DNA of 64,000 bases from Cantharellus purpuraceus (Eukaryota; Basidiomycota; Agaricomycetes; Cantharellales; Hydnaceae): the NCBI GenBank assembly GCA_025174535.1, contig JALBUN010000004.1, positions 372,001-436,000 on the forward strand, given 5' to 3'. Below are positions 22,801-34,469 of the stretch, piece by piece; within the stretch, counting starts at the first letter, position 1, and each line of letters starts with the position of its first letter. Position numbers and translations under genes: made by a program. The notes beneath the pieces are model-generated. The model ran no database searches. It was given only the letters and a program-made list of their open reading frames with translations, and had not been told where the DNA came from.

Positions 22801-25163
22801 TCATAGGTGCAGGCTCATCAAACTCCCCACAAATGTCAGAATCTGATGGTATAGTCAATCGCAACGTGAGTTTGAAGCGAATAAAGACGCCTACCAGCCG
22901 CGGTCTTACATCCACGATATCCTCAGGTACCAAGAAGATAAGCGCGTTCATCTTACGTGCGATAGAAATTGCCAGTTTGGCTGGAAGACGATCGTCGGAA
23001 AGAGTACACATTTATTTGATTGCAACGTACCGTTTTGCCTCCGATCTTCATAATCACCTGTCTCCCCAACGTTTACCACCAAGCTGAAATCTACGATCCC
23101 AGGCTGTAAGGCATCGAGGAGCTCGAGGAAGAACACTCCAGTCGTGATAGATGGGTCTTTGAAGGACCGAATCTGCTTGACTGAAGGTTTGTGTTTCTGC
23201 GCAGTACTGTTAGCCCACTTCAGCATTTCAGTATCAGTGATGGGCCGTTTTGTTGCAGAGAGTGCAGAGAGTGTTTGTGTGATATTGAGTCTAATAGCGT
23301 CTCATAAATGACAGCCAAATGGGAATATATACATCCTGCACGTACCGCATCAACTGCCACACAAGCCCAAGCACCAGAGTCTTTGTCCCATCGACAATAT
23401 CAGCGCCCTGGACACCGACCATATGCATCTTATTTTGTGTCGCAAGGTCTACCGCATAGTTGGTGTTCTCGACGGCCTTGAAGCGGGTCAATCGTGGCTG
23501 ACTAGCCGTGAGCTCTTCTTCTTCGTCACCCTCCGCTGGGATAACAAATCCTGGCGTGCCAGGCCCTACAGCCTTGGGCTTGTTGACGCGACGCCAGACG
23601 ACACTACCAGGAACAATCTTGTCAAAGGCTTGAAGAATGACAAGGCCATCTTTGAGGTTCTCGAATAGGTTGTACACGGCAGGCTCGACGCCGAGGGAGT
23701 TCAGCCATAGTGTGAAGACGCGTGCCTCACGTTCTCCTTCAGCATCAAAGTCCTCTACCACACCGTAATCCTTGGCTTCTTGTGCGTCAAGGGGTTCAAG
23801 GCCGGGATGTGTGTTGAAAAGGTTGGCGACGAAAGCCAAATTAAGACGCGGGTTACCAGAAAGAAGAGATGGAACAGTCAAATACTTGCGACACCCAATG
23901 GCATCTGCATTTTGCAAAACCTGATGGTAGATGAACAACTATTAAAATTGTAATGAAACTTAGCGCACCTCCTCGGCCCGCTGGCGGAGATCCCGGGTTT
24001 GGAGAGGTGCACGAGAACATTGGTCCGGCTTAAGCTGATTAAGAAGAACAGTGTAATTTTCGCCATCTTTAACATCCTTGCTGAAGTTATTGACTCTACA
24101 AAATCGGAAACCTCAGCTATGAAGACAATGGATGCCTAGAGACGTAGCACGTACCTACGGTGCCAACCTGCTGCTTTCAAGTGATAATTGAACCACCGCA
24201 GGAGAATCTGGTCCGGAGTTAATCTAAGAAGATCTTCAATGGTCTCTCCATCCTCGCATAGACGATATAATTCGGGATGAATCTTGATGTCGACACGAGC
24301 GAGCAAACCACGTCTGATGATCTGCCAGATTAGCCCGAGAATCAAGTGCTCCCTTCCTTCTGCGATATCTGAGCTACCAATGTTGACGACAGAGCAACCA
24401 ATAGCTTTGGCAGAACTGATGACGATGTTATTGTTTTCGGTAATCTGGAAAGCATTAAGGGGTTTACGCGGAGTTGGTTTATTGAGAACACGAGAATCGA
24501 TGGTGTCAGGAACAGAGTCGTTGATGAGTTTACAAAGTATGAGGCCATCTCGACATTCGTCGAAGAGTTGCATTGTCGAGGTTGGTATAGGCAGTCGATT
24601 GCCGATATCAGAATCGCCTTCGAGAACCTTGCACAACACGTCAATTTATCTGTGTCAAAGGCTGACGAGAGGAATAATACTAACTCCATTGATATGACTA
24701 GTGAACTCTGTTCGCTCGTCCTCATTTATGGTGTGGCTCACGTTCGCGTTAGATCCCTTGACAGTCACCTTGCCTTGTCTTGTGGGCAGCACTGAACTTG
24801 ACTTTTGCTCCTTAAGTTTCGCAGCAAGCTGGACATTGAACGGTTTAAATAAATACAGAAATCCGAAAGATGTCTCGAACTCACTTCAACCCAATCCTCC
24901 AACTCCACTTTACCACTGGCATCCACGCTGACAGCCTTCAAAGTCTCCCGTACAAGATCATAAGACTCTCCACTCGCTTGTAATGCAGATATTATAGCTG
25001 GTTTTGGCACTCGTCCCGGAGTATCTGTGTCGATAGAGCTTTAGAGTGTTAGACTAGGAACAATAGAGCACAATGCGGAAACCCACTTGAATCGGTTTAT
25101 TAGATCCAGCATCTCCTCTTGGGAGACCTGAGGATATTTCTTCTGTAACCGTATTGCCTGCAT
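22801..25163 (-). CDS. SAC6: Fimbrin/plastin (actin-bundling protein)
   Basis: Fimbrin cross-links actin filaments through two tandem actin-binding domains, each made of two calponin-homology (CH) domains. The spliced protein starts MQAIRLQKKYPQVSQEEM, followed by an EF-hand region ending in DASGKVELEDWVE. CH1 has FDECRDGLILCKLINDSVPD and VVNIGSSDIAEG; CH2 has LLRWFNYHLKAAGWHRR and IGCRKYLTVPSL; CH3 has ARVFTLWLNSLGVEP and the familiar PGSVVWRRVNKP; CH4 has SFKDPSITTGVFFLELL and MNALIFLVPEDIVDVRPRL. The last small exon ends VGSLMSLHL at the stop (22801-22803). It matches the full length of the family, with no breaks seen, so it should act at actin patches and rings. An upstream ATG at 25271 is in frame, but the conserved start is 25163. 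Confidence 0.95.
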
Positions 25164-26019
25164 TCTGGGATTTATCTGTGTTGTAGGAACAAGTCGAGGT
25201 TGAGTCTGAGAAGTTACAAAGTCCGCCTCTCGTCTTTTGACGACATTGGTGCTACTGCGCAAATACCACATCGTGACTGCGCTTTACTCAAGTCTCAAAC
25301 ATCCTCTCTTTTAAATGCGGGCTTATCCTGTATTCCGGAGCAGCAACGCCTCATGGTCAACGCATGTCTGGTTACCTGCGGATGATTCAAATCACAACTA
25401 CACGATGGGCTGCGATTGTCAATAGTACCCTTTGCCCTGCTGTGCCACAGTGTACGTTTGGAACTGTGCATTTGGTATTACATACCTAGCAATTGGAGGG
25501 AGGGTGCGGGTTGGAACCTCTTGGACTTGTGTTACTCATTGGCATTGAGTGCCACCTTTACTCTTGTCCGCATTCCTTGGAAAGTAACATTATATGTCTG
25601 GGTATTGTTATTCACGCCGTCACACTCAAGAGGCCTTGTTATCAATCCTGCACATTATCGCCATATTCCAAGTCTATGAACTCCTAGGTTGCGAGTTGTA
25701 TGATGGCCCATGGACTCAACGTGCATCGATTGTCCAGCCTTATTCGGGCAGATCTATTGTTCATGTGGCCAATGTGTTACACGGCATAAAAGGGCTGCAT
25801 ATCTTCCTCCACGGCATGCACTTATCCCCGTAACCTGATAGGATAAAACGCAGCAGGCGGCGTCACAGTATCTGGCTTACAGCCACTGGTATACTCTGAT
25901 AGCCACTCGCCATGATACACAGGAGTCATATAGCCACTCCAAGAACCATTCTGGACCACGATCGCATTGTTGAGCAGACTTACAACAATCTTTGAAGTAC
26001 ATAATACACTCGTCTAATG
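25164..26019. other. Intergenic region
   Basis: Promoter side of fimbrin and 3' flank of the Tag1-like gene, both minus strand. The plus-strand open frames here have no family signature and no clear splice structure. Confidence 0.5.
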
Positions 26020-28537
26020 CTACACTGCTACAGTTATTGACAACTCATGCCCTCCAACTTTTACATCACCCTCGAAAGGTAGTCCAGTAAGAATCAACTC
26101 ATTTCCCTCTATTCTTGGTTCGGAAGACGCCGGGTTCGTAAGTCCAGGAATACTCAAACCGACTGCTGCAACACCCCGTATGCCTGCGACAACAGGGTCC
26201 TTGGAGAAAACCACCTAAAAAGGGCAATGAGTGGACATAACGTCATGTTCATGTTGAACGGTACCTTCGTGACGAATCTGCTCAAATCACCCTGACGGCC
26301 GGGTAAGACCTCAAGGGGGACATCCACTACCTGGGCTGTAACGAAGACGTCCGTGCCGGTACCATTTCCTAGCTCCCCAGCTGGGTCATCGAGGTCGTCA
26401 CTGTCATCAAGGCGAGCGCCGGCTGAACTTGTCGCATTGAGCCACGCCCTTGGCGTAATCCTCCCAAACGCCCGAACAGGCAGGGGTGTGGGAAGCGGAA
26501 GAGGCTGCGGCAGCGGCGGCTCATCATCTGATGACGGCGCAGCCGCGCTTGGTGCAGACGGAAGATAGCTACGCTGGATGAGTACCGTAGATTTAGGCGG
26601 GACCTTTCCATCGAAAACGAAGCAATCAACCCAAAGACGGGTGACACGAACATCAATGTCTATTCCGCGAGGAAGCACAACGCGTGCATGAACTGTAGCC
26701 GAAGCCAAAATCCCCATCTGCCGCATCCTATCATCTGAAGCCGTGTCTCGACCTAGACTCGATAGAATGCGTGATAGTACACCAGGATGTATACTCATGT
26801 CTTCAATCTTGACATCTCTGAGAAGTTCGACCCGGTGTCGTGGTGGCGGAAACTCTGCAGTCACTTCCAAAGAGGGAGAGAGCGGGCTTGAAATCGAGAT
26901 TGGGGATGGTCGGTAAGAGAGATAGGAGGTGACGAAGGCTGATATGGCGTCAGCAAGGTGAGCAGAAACATCTGAAAATGGTAGCACATGGCCAACAAGA
27001 GGTATTATAATGTGGGTTACGTTGAACTCGGGCACTGCATAGACTTTGGCAACAGGGATATCACTTTGGACGTGCTCCGTAGCGTACTCATGCGTCTTCC
27101 CTGGGGGCACGGGAAGCGAGACGATAAATGGCAGAGGAAAATTGTCTTCAAGATCCAACTTTGGCGCCAGTGACGGGAAAGGATGGGCAAGGGAGGCACG
27201 TGCAAAGACGAGGGTACTCCAATGGGCGGATCGATGTTCCAGGGTTAATGTTGGAGGGTCTTCCTTTAAGGACCCTGAACTATATTGGAGAGCCAGCACA
27301 CGCTGACCACGCTGTATGTTCACATGAGAGGGGCCGATGTCAGTTGGATATATCTTTGACAAGGGATCCTGGTCTGGAAGAGTTGGGTCAGATGAAATGG
27401 ATGTGATGTTGAATGACTCTAGGACTAGTATATCTGATAGCTTTGGTAGGTCAGAGCCTGGTTTGCTAGGATGACGCGAGGGAAAATGGAACGGCGGCAC
27501 TATTTATTGTTCATAAGAACCAAAAGGTTGTCAGTCCATCACAGTATGACTAAAGCACAGATAGTTGTGAGATGGTGATTTCGACTGAGATACGCACTAG
27601 GCAATGTAAGGTCAAGTGACAACTCATCTCTGTAAAATTGGAGCCAATTTCTCCACGATCCAAGCTTCCAGAATGTTGGGGATTGATTATACTCGCTGCC
27701 ACCGTGGATTGAGAGATCGGAGCCACGTATCCGGACACTGATATAGCCTTGTCTCCAGCTCTGCTTGAAGAATTCAGACAGTAAGGATGCATTTTGTGAA
27801 GGATAGATGGTTAGTGGTACAGAGACGGATTCAAGTGAAGGAGGGGGATTGACATGATCTTCTTTTGAAAGACCTGGACAGAGAGGAACAGTGATAGGTG
27901 AGAGAGACTTAATGGTAACAAGAGGTTCCGATGAAGCCAGTTTCGACGGAGATACTATGACGTCGTCCACAGTGGCAGTGGTCCTTTCCAGCCATCTGAC
28001 ACTCCACCGTCCTAGTGCTCGCCATGTCTCCTTCCACCACGTATTCTCGGGGGTGCTGTCATTACGAAAGTTCATAATAAAGTCGGTATCAATCGCTATC
28101 CTCATCGCGACAGTCATGTTCACTTCTAGACGCATGTAGCCAGATTCATCTGGCCTCCGCCCGACACCCGTCATGCTGATGGCGTCAGGCCCTCGAACTA
28201 GTATGGCCTGCTTCCAAAATCTGTCGCTATCGTCTCCTGATTGCGACAACGCCTTGTTGATATTATGCCAAGCTGGTGCAGCATACGAATCTGCTATGAG
28301 GATGGTCACCAGTATTAACCCAATAAGTAGGGTAAGGAGGGCCAGCACCGCAGTCATCAAGTAGGATCTCCAGAATACTTGTCCTTCCGACAAATGCGAC
28401 GACAAAAGTTGTTGCGTCGTCGTCGCCGCCAGAGTGTCACTGCTAGACATGCTGGTGCCAATCGCATGTCCATCTTCATCTAGCAGTGGCGTTTGCTCGT
28501 TGGCCTTACCCTTGCCTTTGGGGATGGGCGTGGCCAT
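26020..28537 (-). CDS. Tag1-like single-pass membrane protein with large lumenal region
   Basis: Three exons fit: 28537 to about 27602, about 27498-26266, and about 26213-26020. The N-terminus is cytosolic and polar (PKGKGKANEQTPLLDEDG). It carries a dileucine-like EQTPLL signal of the kind that sends fungal proteins to the vacuole. One strong transmembrane helix follows at about residues 60-85 (TAVLALLTLLIGLILVTILI). About 720 residues of beta-rich, Asn-glycosylatable sequence come next, with repeated LEVNMTV- and DLTLP-like strands. The order fits fungal vacuolar membrane proteins related to yeast Tag1 or DUF3712 proteins with Ig-like lumenal repeats, and Tag1 acts in ending autophagy. The family call is from memory and moderate; the topology is seen in sequence. 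A broken duplicate lies at 29.6-30.2 kb. Confidence 0.7.
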
Positions 28538-28639
28538 TTACAGTTATCTGAAGTTTACTTCCGCGGCGAATCCATGCGCTCCTCAGTCCAATAGTGAAGT
28601 CAAGCCCTGGAATAGCATGAGTCAATGCTGGCCATTATC

Positions 28640-29345
28640 CACCAATTTTGCCATGTACAAGATGAATTTTAGGCGTAAAATTCCGCGACCGTTCAGTAAT
28701 TGTTTTTGTATCGCGAAGAGAACTGGTAGCCAATTGCTCTCCTCTCACACTCCCCGTCCTACACAAGATTCTGTAGATACCACACCGGATTTTACCGTCT
28801 CTGGAGAAACAATACAATGTGGCTGACAGGAAGTTGTTAGAACTTGAGGAGGAGCTCGATGTCCTCTTTCACTGTGCAACATCAATCCCTCCGTTTCCCT
28901 CAGGTACACTCGATCCGTGAAAAGCGTAATTTGCAGGCTTTCACCATAGTCACAATAGGATTTACATCTCTGCAAGCTTCCGCAATCAGTTTGCCGGGTC
29001 GGTAGAAAATCGGTTAGAGAAATACATGGTGCTAGTTGGAATCCCGCTTCTCACTGACTTCATTTTACTGGGGAGTCTCTGTGGGTCTCCTGAACAACGA
29101 GGCAAGCGCACCAGTACCCGCTTCAGGGATCGCTACCCGAGCTTCAGGGTTTCTCCCCGTGGCAATTCTAGAGTATATTGTAATCACGACCATCATTGCT
29201 GTGCTGACCGCTATAAGTATTCGTCGCCTCCCTTCACGCCTCCAGGAACTGCTTCAACTGAATTTCCCAATCACCAAGAATTCTTGGAAGGAGAACTTGC
29301 ACTTTCCTAGAGGACCTGGATATAATCACCAGATATCATCACCAT
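28640..29345 (+). pseudogene. Decayed duplicate of the coiled-coil/membrane gene at 30.3 kb
   Basis: Blocks match the intact gene in order: the exon 2 region (GACAGGAAGTTG then GAGGAGCTCGATGTCCTC, near 28826-28868), the exon 3 start (CACTCGATCCGTGAAAAGCG, near 28907), then a jump to the part of exon 5 coding ASGFLPVAIL and GGPGYNH-like ends. About 540 bases of the intact copy, including most of exons 3 and 4 and the start of exon 5, are missing. The exon 2 part is out of frame. The remaining open frame at 29036-29431 keeps the C-terminal membrane segments, but it has no start that would place it in a full protein. Confidence 0.75.
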
Positions 29346-29639
29346 TGTCGAAAGCATTGTGTAATGACAACTGCTACTCCCAGTTTTTTAAATTTGGTAT
29401 AGCACATTTGTCACAGAGTCGTCCCGAATGATAGACCGAATGTCTGATGCAACAGCTTACAAAGAATATGTATACCAGTGGTACGTGCACACTACTAGTC
29501 TGTTGTCACGCAAATCTCGGAGATCTGGTTTGCATAAAAAAAAAAATACAGTAAGCATTGGGCAAGTATATCGTCGACAAATACCACAACAGAGAAGATA
29601 AGACGTAATGCCCCGAAAAATCCTCATAACTAATTTTTC

Positions 29640-30200
29640 AGACGTCGTGCACAGCGGCAGTGGTCCTTCCCGTCCTCTGACACTCCACTGACACTCCACC
29701 GTCCTAGTGTTCGCCATCTTTTCTTTCACCAGGTACTCTCTGGGAAATTGCTATCACAAAATTTCATGAAGTCAGTATCAATCGCTATCCCCACTGCGAC
29801 AGTTAGGTTTACTTCCAGATTCATCTCATAATGCGTTGCCATAATCAAGAATATCCCAGGCTGGCAATTATCTAGACTTGCACACACATTTCCATTTTCT
29901 TCATATTGCAAATGCAATGCTGGAACTGGCGTGAGTTATTAACTTACATTAGTAGTTAACTTACAGTGCGTGCCGTTAGTTATGTACGCGTTATGGACTC
30001 ACATGACCGCGTCACATGACGAGAGTCTAGGCTGCTGACTAATGGCTGCTCTGCCACGGCAACCGGCCATCGTCACTTTCCCAGCGGATGCGAATTTTTG
30101 CCATAATCAGGTAGCGACATATTTTGGAAGCAGGCCATGCTAGTTTGAGGGATGGGCATAGCCAATTATAGCGGTCTTCTCCAGTTTGACCCCGCGCGTT
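29640..30200 (-). pseudogene. Decayed duplicate of the Tag1-like gene
   Basis: Positions about 29655-29835 match 27975-28140 of the intact gene (LEVNLTVAVGIAIDTDF here against LEVNMTVAMRIAIDTDF there). Near 30090-30155 lies a piece matching about 28190-28245 in opposite orientation. Near 30155-30200 the start-codon region is recognisable, but the ATG is lost. Most of the coding sequence is absent. It cannot encode the protein. Confidence 0.7.
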
Positions 30201-30272
30201 CCTCGCGCTACACAGATGCGAACCAATGAAAAGAAGTTCTAGTATGAACCGACGCAAGCGGTTATCCTCACA

Positions 30273-31582
30273 ATGTCGCCATCGTGCAAAAAAACGGTGA
30301 GTTTTGTGCTTGGCATTTGATCTTTCATTAATAGTTTTTGTCCTGCGTAGTTACTCCCCTCTCATACACAAAGATCTGTAAATACCACATCAAACTCGAC
30401 CGCGCCTCTGGAGGCAGAATACAATGCGGCTGACAGGAAGTTGCTGGAACTTGAAGAGGAGCTCGATGTCCTCGTTCACTATGTAAAATCAATCCTTCGG
30501 TACCTTCGAAGTGGCCTCACAATGTTATTCCCTCAGGCACACTCGATCCGTGAAAAGCGTAGCAAGATGGCCCTTGGACGACTCAAACATTCCGACGATG
30601 GATCCACGACTTTTGACGGATGTGACAGCTTCATTAACGGTTATCTCGCCCTTGTTGCACAGGGCACTGCAATTGATGATATGGTATGTCATTGTCTGTA
30701 TACATGCCGGCACAGGTGATGGAAGGGCCCTACGCAGATAAAGGCACTCAAGGAAGAATGTGCAGTTAACCGCTCCGATTGCAGTTTCCTTCGCGAGGCA
30801 CTTCATGACAAACTTCGCTCTTCAAATCGGAGTCATTCACTACAACAAACGTTACGGGACCAGGAGGGCCTGGCTAATGGATATCCTGCGTGTGGTTTTG
30901 CCGACAGGAAGGCTCTAGCAGAGGTAGCTACGTGACATAACGCGCTATCAACCGTTCTGACCGTGTTTCCCAGCGCATCGTAGAAGCCGAAAGCACAGCA
31001 ACCAATGTCGCAGGCATTGTCGGGGCTTTTGGCGCTGGAATCTCCTATACCACTCTCTTCAGTGCCACACGGGGCCGTCTTGACCTAATTTCTTGGGCAT
31101 TTGCATGCTTTCTCATAGTCGTGATCGACTGCACGGCTCTGCAAGTGTTCTCCCCCCCGCCTCATAGTCAGCACTCAAGGATATACCGCAACCGATTTGC
31201 CGGGTCGGTAGAAAGTCGGGTAGAGATATACCTGGTACTGATTGGAATCCCGCTTCTCACTGGCTTCATTTTCCTGGGAGTCTCAGTAGCTTTCCTTGAC
31301 AACGAGGCAAGCGGACCAGATCCCGGTTCAAGGATCGCTATCCGAGCTTCAGGATTTCTCCCCGTGGCAATCTTAGGGTACTTTGTACTCACGATTATTC
31401 TCTTCGTGCTGATTGCCATAATTATCCGTCTCCTTCCGTCACGCCTCCGTCCTGGTTCGCAGCAACTGATTCAACAGAAGTTCACAACCACCATGTATCC
31501 TTTGAAGGAGAAGCTGTACTTTCTTCCTGGAGGACCTGGATATAATCACTATCGCCAACAGCGCATGCTAAGGAAGAAGTGA
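30273..31582 (+). CDS. Coiled-coil protein with C-terminal membrane segments, function unknown
   Basis: Five exons fit exactly: 30273-30296, 30351-30482, 30537-30683, 30738-30923 and 30974-31582, giving 365 residues. Residues 1-8 come from a tiny first exon (MSPSCKKT). A charged, heptad-like part follows (AADRKLLELEEELDVLV, REKRSKMALGRLKH). Three or four hydrophobic segments come next: SWAFACFLIVVIDCTALQVF, YLVLIGIPLLTGFIFLGVSV and FLPVAILGYFVLTIILFVLI, with a basic tail after them. A glycine-rich AGIVGAFGAGISYTTLFSA stretch precedes the membrane part. It belongs to a type seen in fungal genomes without known function. It is transcribed away from the decayed Tag1-like copy, as the first pair would have been. 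Confidence 0.72.
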
Positions 31583-32642
31583 TAGGCTCATAGCTTCTTG
31601 GTTTGATTTTGGATGTAAGTATGCTGTAATACCGTTGCTATAGTATTCAAAGCGATACAAGCAATGTCTATACCGGTGTTTCTTGCGCGATGCTCGGTCA
31701 ACGGTCAAAACTCTGGAGATCTAGTCTGCGTAAATGGGAACATTAGAGAAAGTCAAAACGACATATACCACAACAAGAAAAATAAGATGTAATGTCCCGA
31801 TCCTGGTTACTAATTTGCAAAAAACCAAGAGGCCAAAACCGCAACAAAAGCATGGACTAAGGTTGTAGACTGTGATAACAACAAAGAAATAATAGTGAGC
31901 AGAGAAAATAGTTGATTCATACCAGTAAGAAATGAGTGTGGTAATGATGTCGGTGAGTTCCTATTGAGGTGCCAGTGGTGAGACAAGCAGAGCAACGTAA
32001 GAGTCGAGGCGCCAAGACTTGAGTGAGACAACGGCGTAACGTCACTTCCCTGTGATGCAATCTGCTGCAACACACGGACGCAATTGGTCAATGTTCGTTC
32101 TAAGTGGCCCTAAAGAACAAATATCCACACAAATAAGACTGGGACGTATCAGCGACGAACGTGCAAGCCAGATATGCATCGACCAAAAGAGGTTAGCCCT
32201 CGCCGGCGATCGGATGTAATGGTCGATGCAGCGTAATGAACGACATAATGGTGCGGCAATAAACTAGGAATCGACTGCAGTGGGGCTTTGGTACAGGATG
32301 CAGATACGCCTTTGCCGAGATGATACATCACTGAATGACAAATATGACAAGACGTGGGATTCAGAGACGAAAACGCTTGGTAGGGACTGAAGCCGAGGGT
32401 ACTTTCAGTAACAGTCAACCTTAAAGCTAGATAGACGCACTGTGCCTGAGCTGGTCCTGACCAGTATCCTTTCTCAACTTGTTCCAACTCTAGGCATCGT
32501 CCCTATCGCACATGCGAAACACCCCATTCATATCGTGAACCACCGCGACTACACAGGGACCATATGAAATCTTTATGAAAGACGCACGTCCGGCAAGCCC
32601 GCAGCATTGCCATGTATCGCATGAGTGGCCGGCCACGCCATG
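31583..32642. other. Intergenic region
   Basis: Between the 3' ends of the convergent coiled-coil/membrane gene and the UBL3-like gene. Short open frames on both strands have no family signature. Confidence 0.5.
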
Positions 32643-33287
32643 TCAACATATCACGCATGATGCACAGCAATTTGCGCGCTCCGCATCGCCATCCGCCCCG
32701 CCCGATGACGACGAAGCCATACGTCGTTTCTTCTTCAAGTCACCGGTCTCGCCTGGGGGTGGGACTGGACGTATAGAAAGATGTACTATGGTAGCTTGTG
32801 GCTGTGTGGCAGGAAAAGTGGGGGAAGTAGGTCGTGAAGGCGAGCCCAGACCAGGGCCAGAGGATGAGAGGGGATTGTGTATTGCTAGCCATAATGTGTC
32901 GTGTTAATTTTTCTGAACAAGAGTGACGATGGTCTGGGAAAACTCACATTCTAGCACATCCTCATCATGTAACATTTTTCCAAGATACAAAATCCTGAGG
33001 TAATTGGGTGCAGGCGGTCGCTCGTCTGACCAGTCAGAAGGCCATGAATTCCAAACAAGCTCCTTGACTCTGCCAATAGTCGTAGACGCAGCGAATGACA
33101 TTGTACGTCGACGGCCAGATATCAAGAGAAACGTAAGGGGGATCTCTGCCATGTTTGTTGGAAGAGAAGGTGGTTCGATGGTTGGAGGTTGAGAAGGTGC
33201 AGGGGCTGAGATTTTGCCGGTGTCCATCAATGGAGTCGTAGTGTCGAGCGAAAGAGCCAAGACGGGGGCTCCGGTAGACTCAGCCAT
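32643..33287 (-). CDS. UBL3/MUB-like membrane-anchored ubiquitin-fold protein
   Basis: Exon 1 starts at 33287 and carries a Pro/Ser-rich arm. A ubiquitin fold of the Rad60-SLD_2/UBL3 type follows: IPLTFLLISGRRRTMSF, VGRVKELVWNSWPSDW and ERPPAPNYLRILYLGKML. A donor (GTGAGT) near 32949 joins in frame to a second exon that begins near 32890 and gives a Ser/Pro linker, the last strand ATIVHLSIRP, and a Lys-rich then Cys-rich end reading NCCASCVIC at the stop (32643-32645). The terminal CVIC fits a CaaX box, so prenylation and attachment to the plasma or endomembrane are likely, as in animal UBL3 and plant MUBs. There is no terminal Gly-Gly, so conjugation as a classical ubiquitin is unlikely. Confidence 0.85.
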
Positions 33288-33554
33288 GATGCGAGTTTAT
33301 GAAGGTGTACGTAGTGGATCAGAAGAGAAGAGGGCTTTGCGCACGTTCGGTAGGACTTGGCGGTCGGTCACTCTTTAAACAGACACAAGGTTCACATGGT
33401 TCACACGGGTCGGAGAATTCTAGCCTCTCGTCACACGACTATATAAAGAAGTTGTGAAATCATAAAAGTAGCCTCAACTAGGGCATATCAGCTTCTTAAA
33501 GGACACGGCTGTGTTTTTGGGACATGATATCTCCAGCATAAGTCTACTAGCAAC

Positions 33555-34225
33555 CTAGAACGTGCTCGGCCTGTGCGCAACGAATGTCGACTTGGTCTTG
33601 GACACACGGTGGGGAAGAGGGAAGCGCAGTCCAGGAGTCAAGAGCTGCTTGATATACGGGCGGCGCACGTCAGCAGCCTTCTCAATTTCCACGACACGGA
33701 GGATCTACGTGTAATGTTAGACAACAAACTGTGGAGTCCAGTGAATGAAACACACGTGGACACTCCTGAAACGAGCACGATGCCTTGCTGCCATGTCTTG
33801 GTACATACTCCGTACCGCGTCCGCGCGGGAGAGTTCGCGGTATTCCTATAACACGGCATTGCTCGTCAATGAAGATTTTGGGGGATCAAAATGAAAGGCA
33901 TACCTTGTACATGTTGTGCGTTCCTGAACGCGAGTCATACCGCAACCAAATGCCAAAGTTCTTCGGGCGGAGGGGCCGCTTTTCATGAATAACATTCACG
34001 CCAACAATCTCGCCGTTGGCTTTCTTGACCTTTTTAAGTTGTCTGCGTGGGGTGTCAATACATGACTGACATATACCGCTTCCCCGCACACCTCAAAAAG
34101 TACCAGAAACGACTCTTGGCGACCACCTCATTCTTTGCAAAGATGCGCATGCGGTATAGTTTTGGGTTCGGCTCCTGGACAGTCGGCAGGTGGCGACCTA
34201 GCACCTGATACTCTTGTAGGACCAT
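33555..34225 (-). CDS. RPL20: 60S ribosomal protein eL20 (L18a)
   Basis: Four exons give the whole protein. Exon 1 runs from ATG 34225 ([14 protein letters not shown]) through [20 protein letters not shown]. Exon 2 carries [20 protein letters not shown] and [18 protein letters not shown]. Exon 3 carries [20 protein letters not shown]. Exon 4 carries [19 protein letters not shown] and ends RPSTF at the stop (33555-33557). Length and every conserved block match the family, so it is a structural protein of the cytoplasmic large ribosomal subunit. Introns are short with clean GT-AG ends. Confidence is high because the family is strongly conserved. Confidence 0.96.
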
Positions 34226-34469
34226 GTTAGGTTATGTTCGATGTGTTCTGCCAGACGGACGTAAAGTCAGTGACAGTGTTGGAGCGGTGTCATCCAATAC
34301 TCGAAGACAACATCCATTACTCTCTCCAGCCCAGATGCCTCCCAAATAACATGCATAGGGCATCCAACACTCATTTGAGCCACATGAAACTCCATACTCA
34401 CAACTTGAGACAGAATTCTTCACGCTCGCCGTGTTGTTCGACGGCGGTCTTGAAGCTTGAGCGGAGTTT

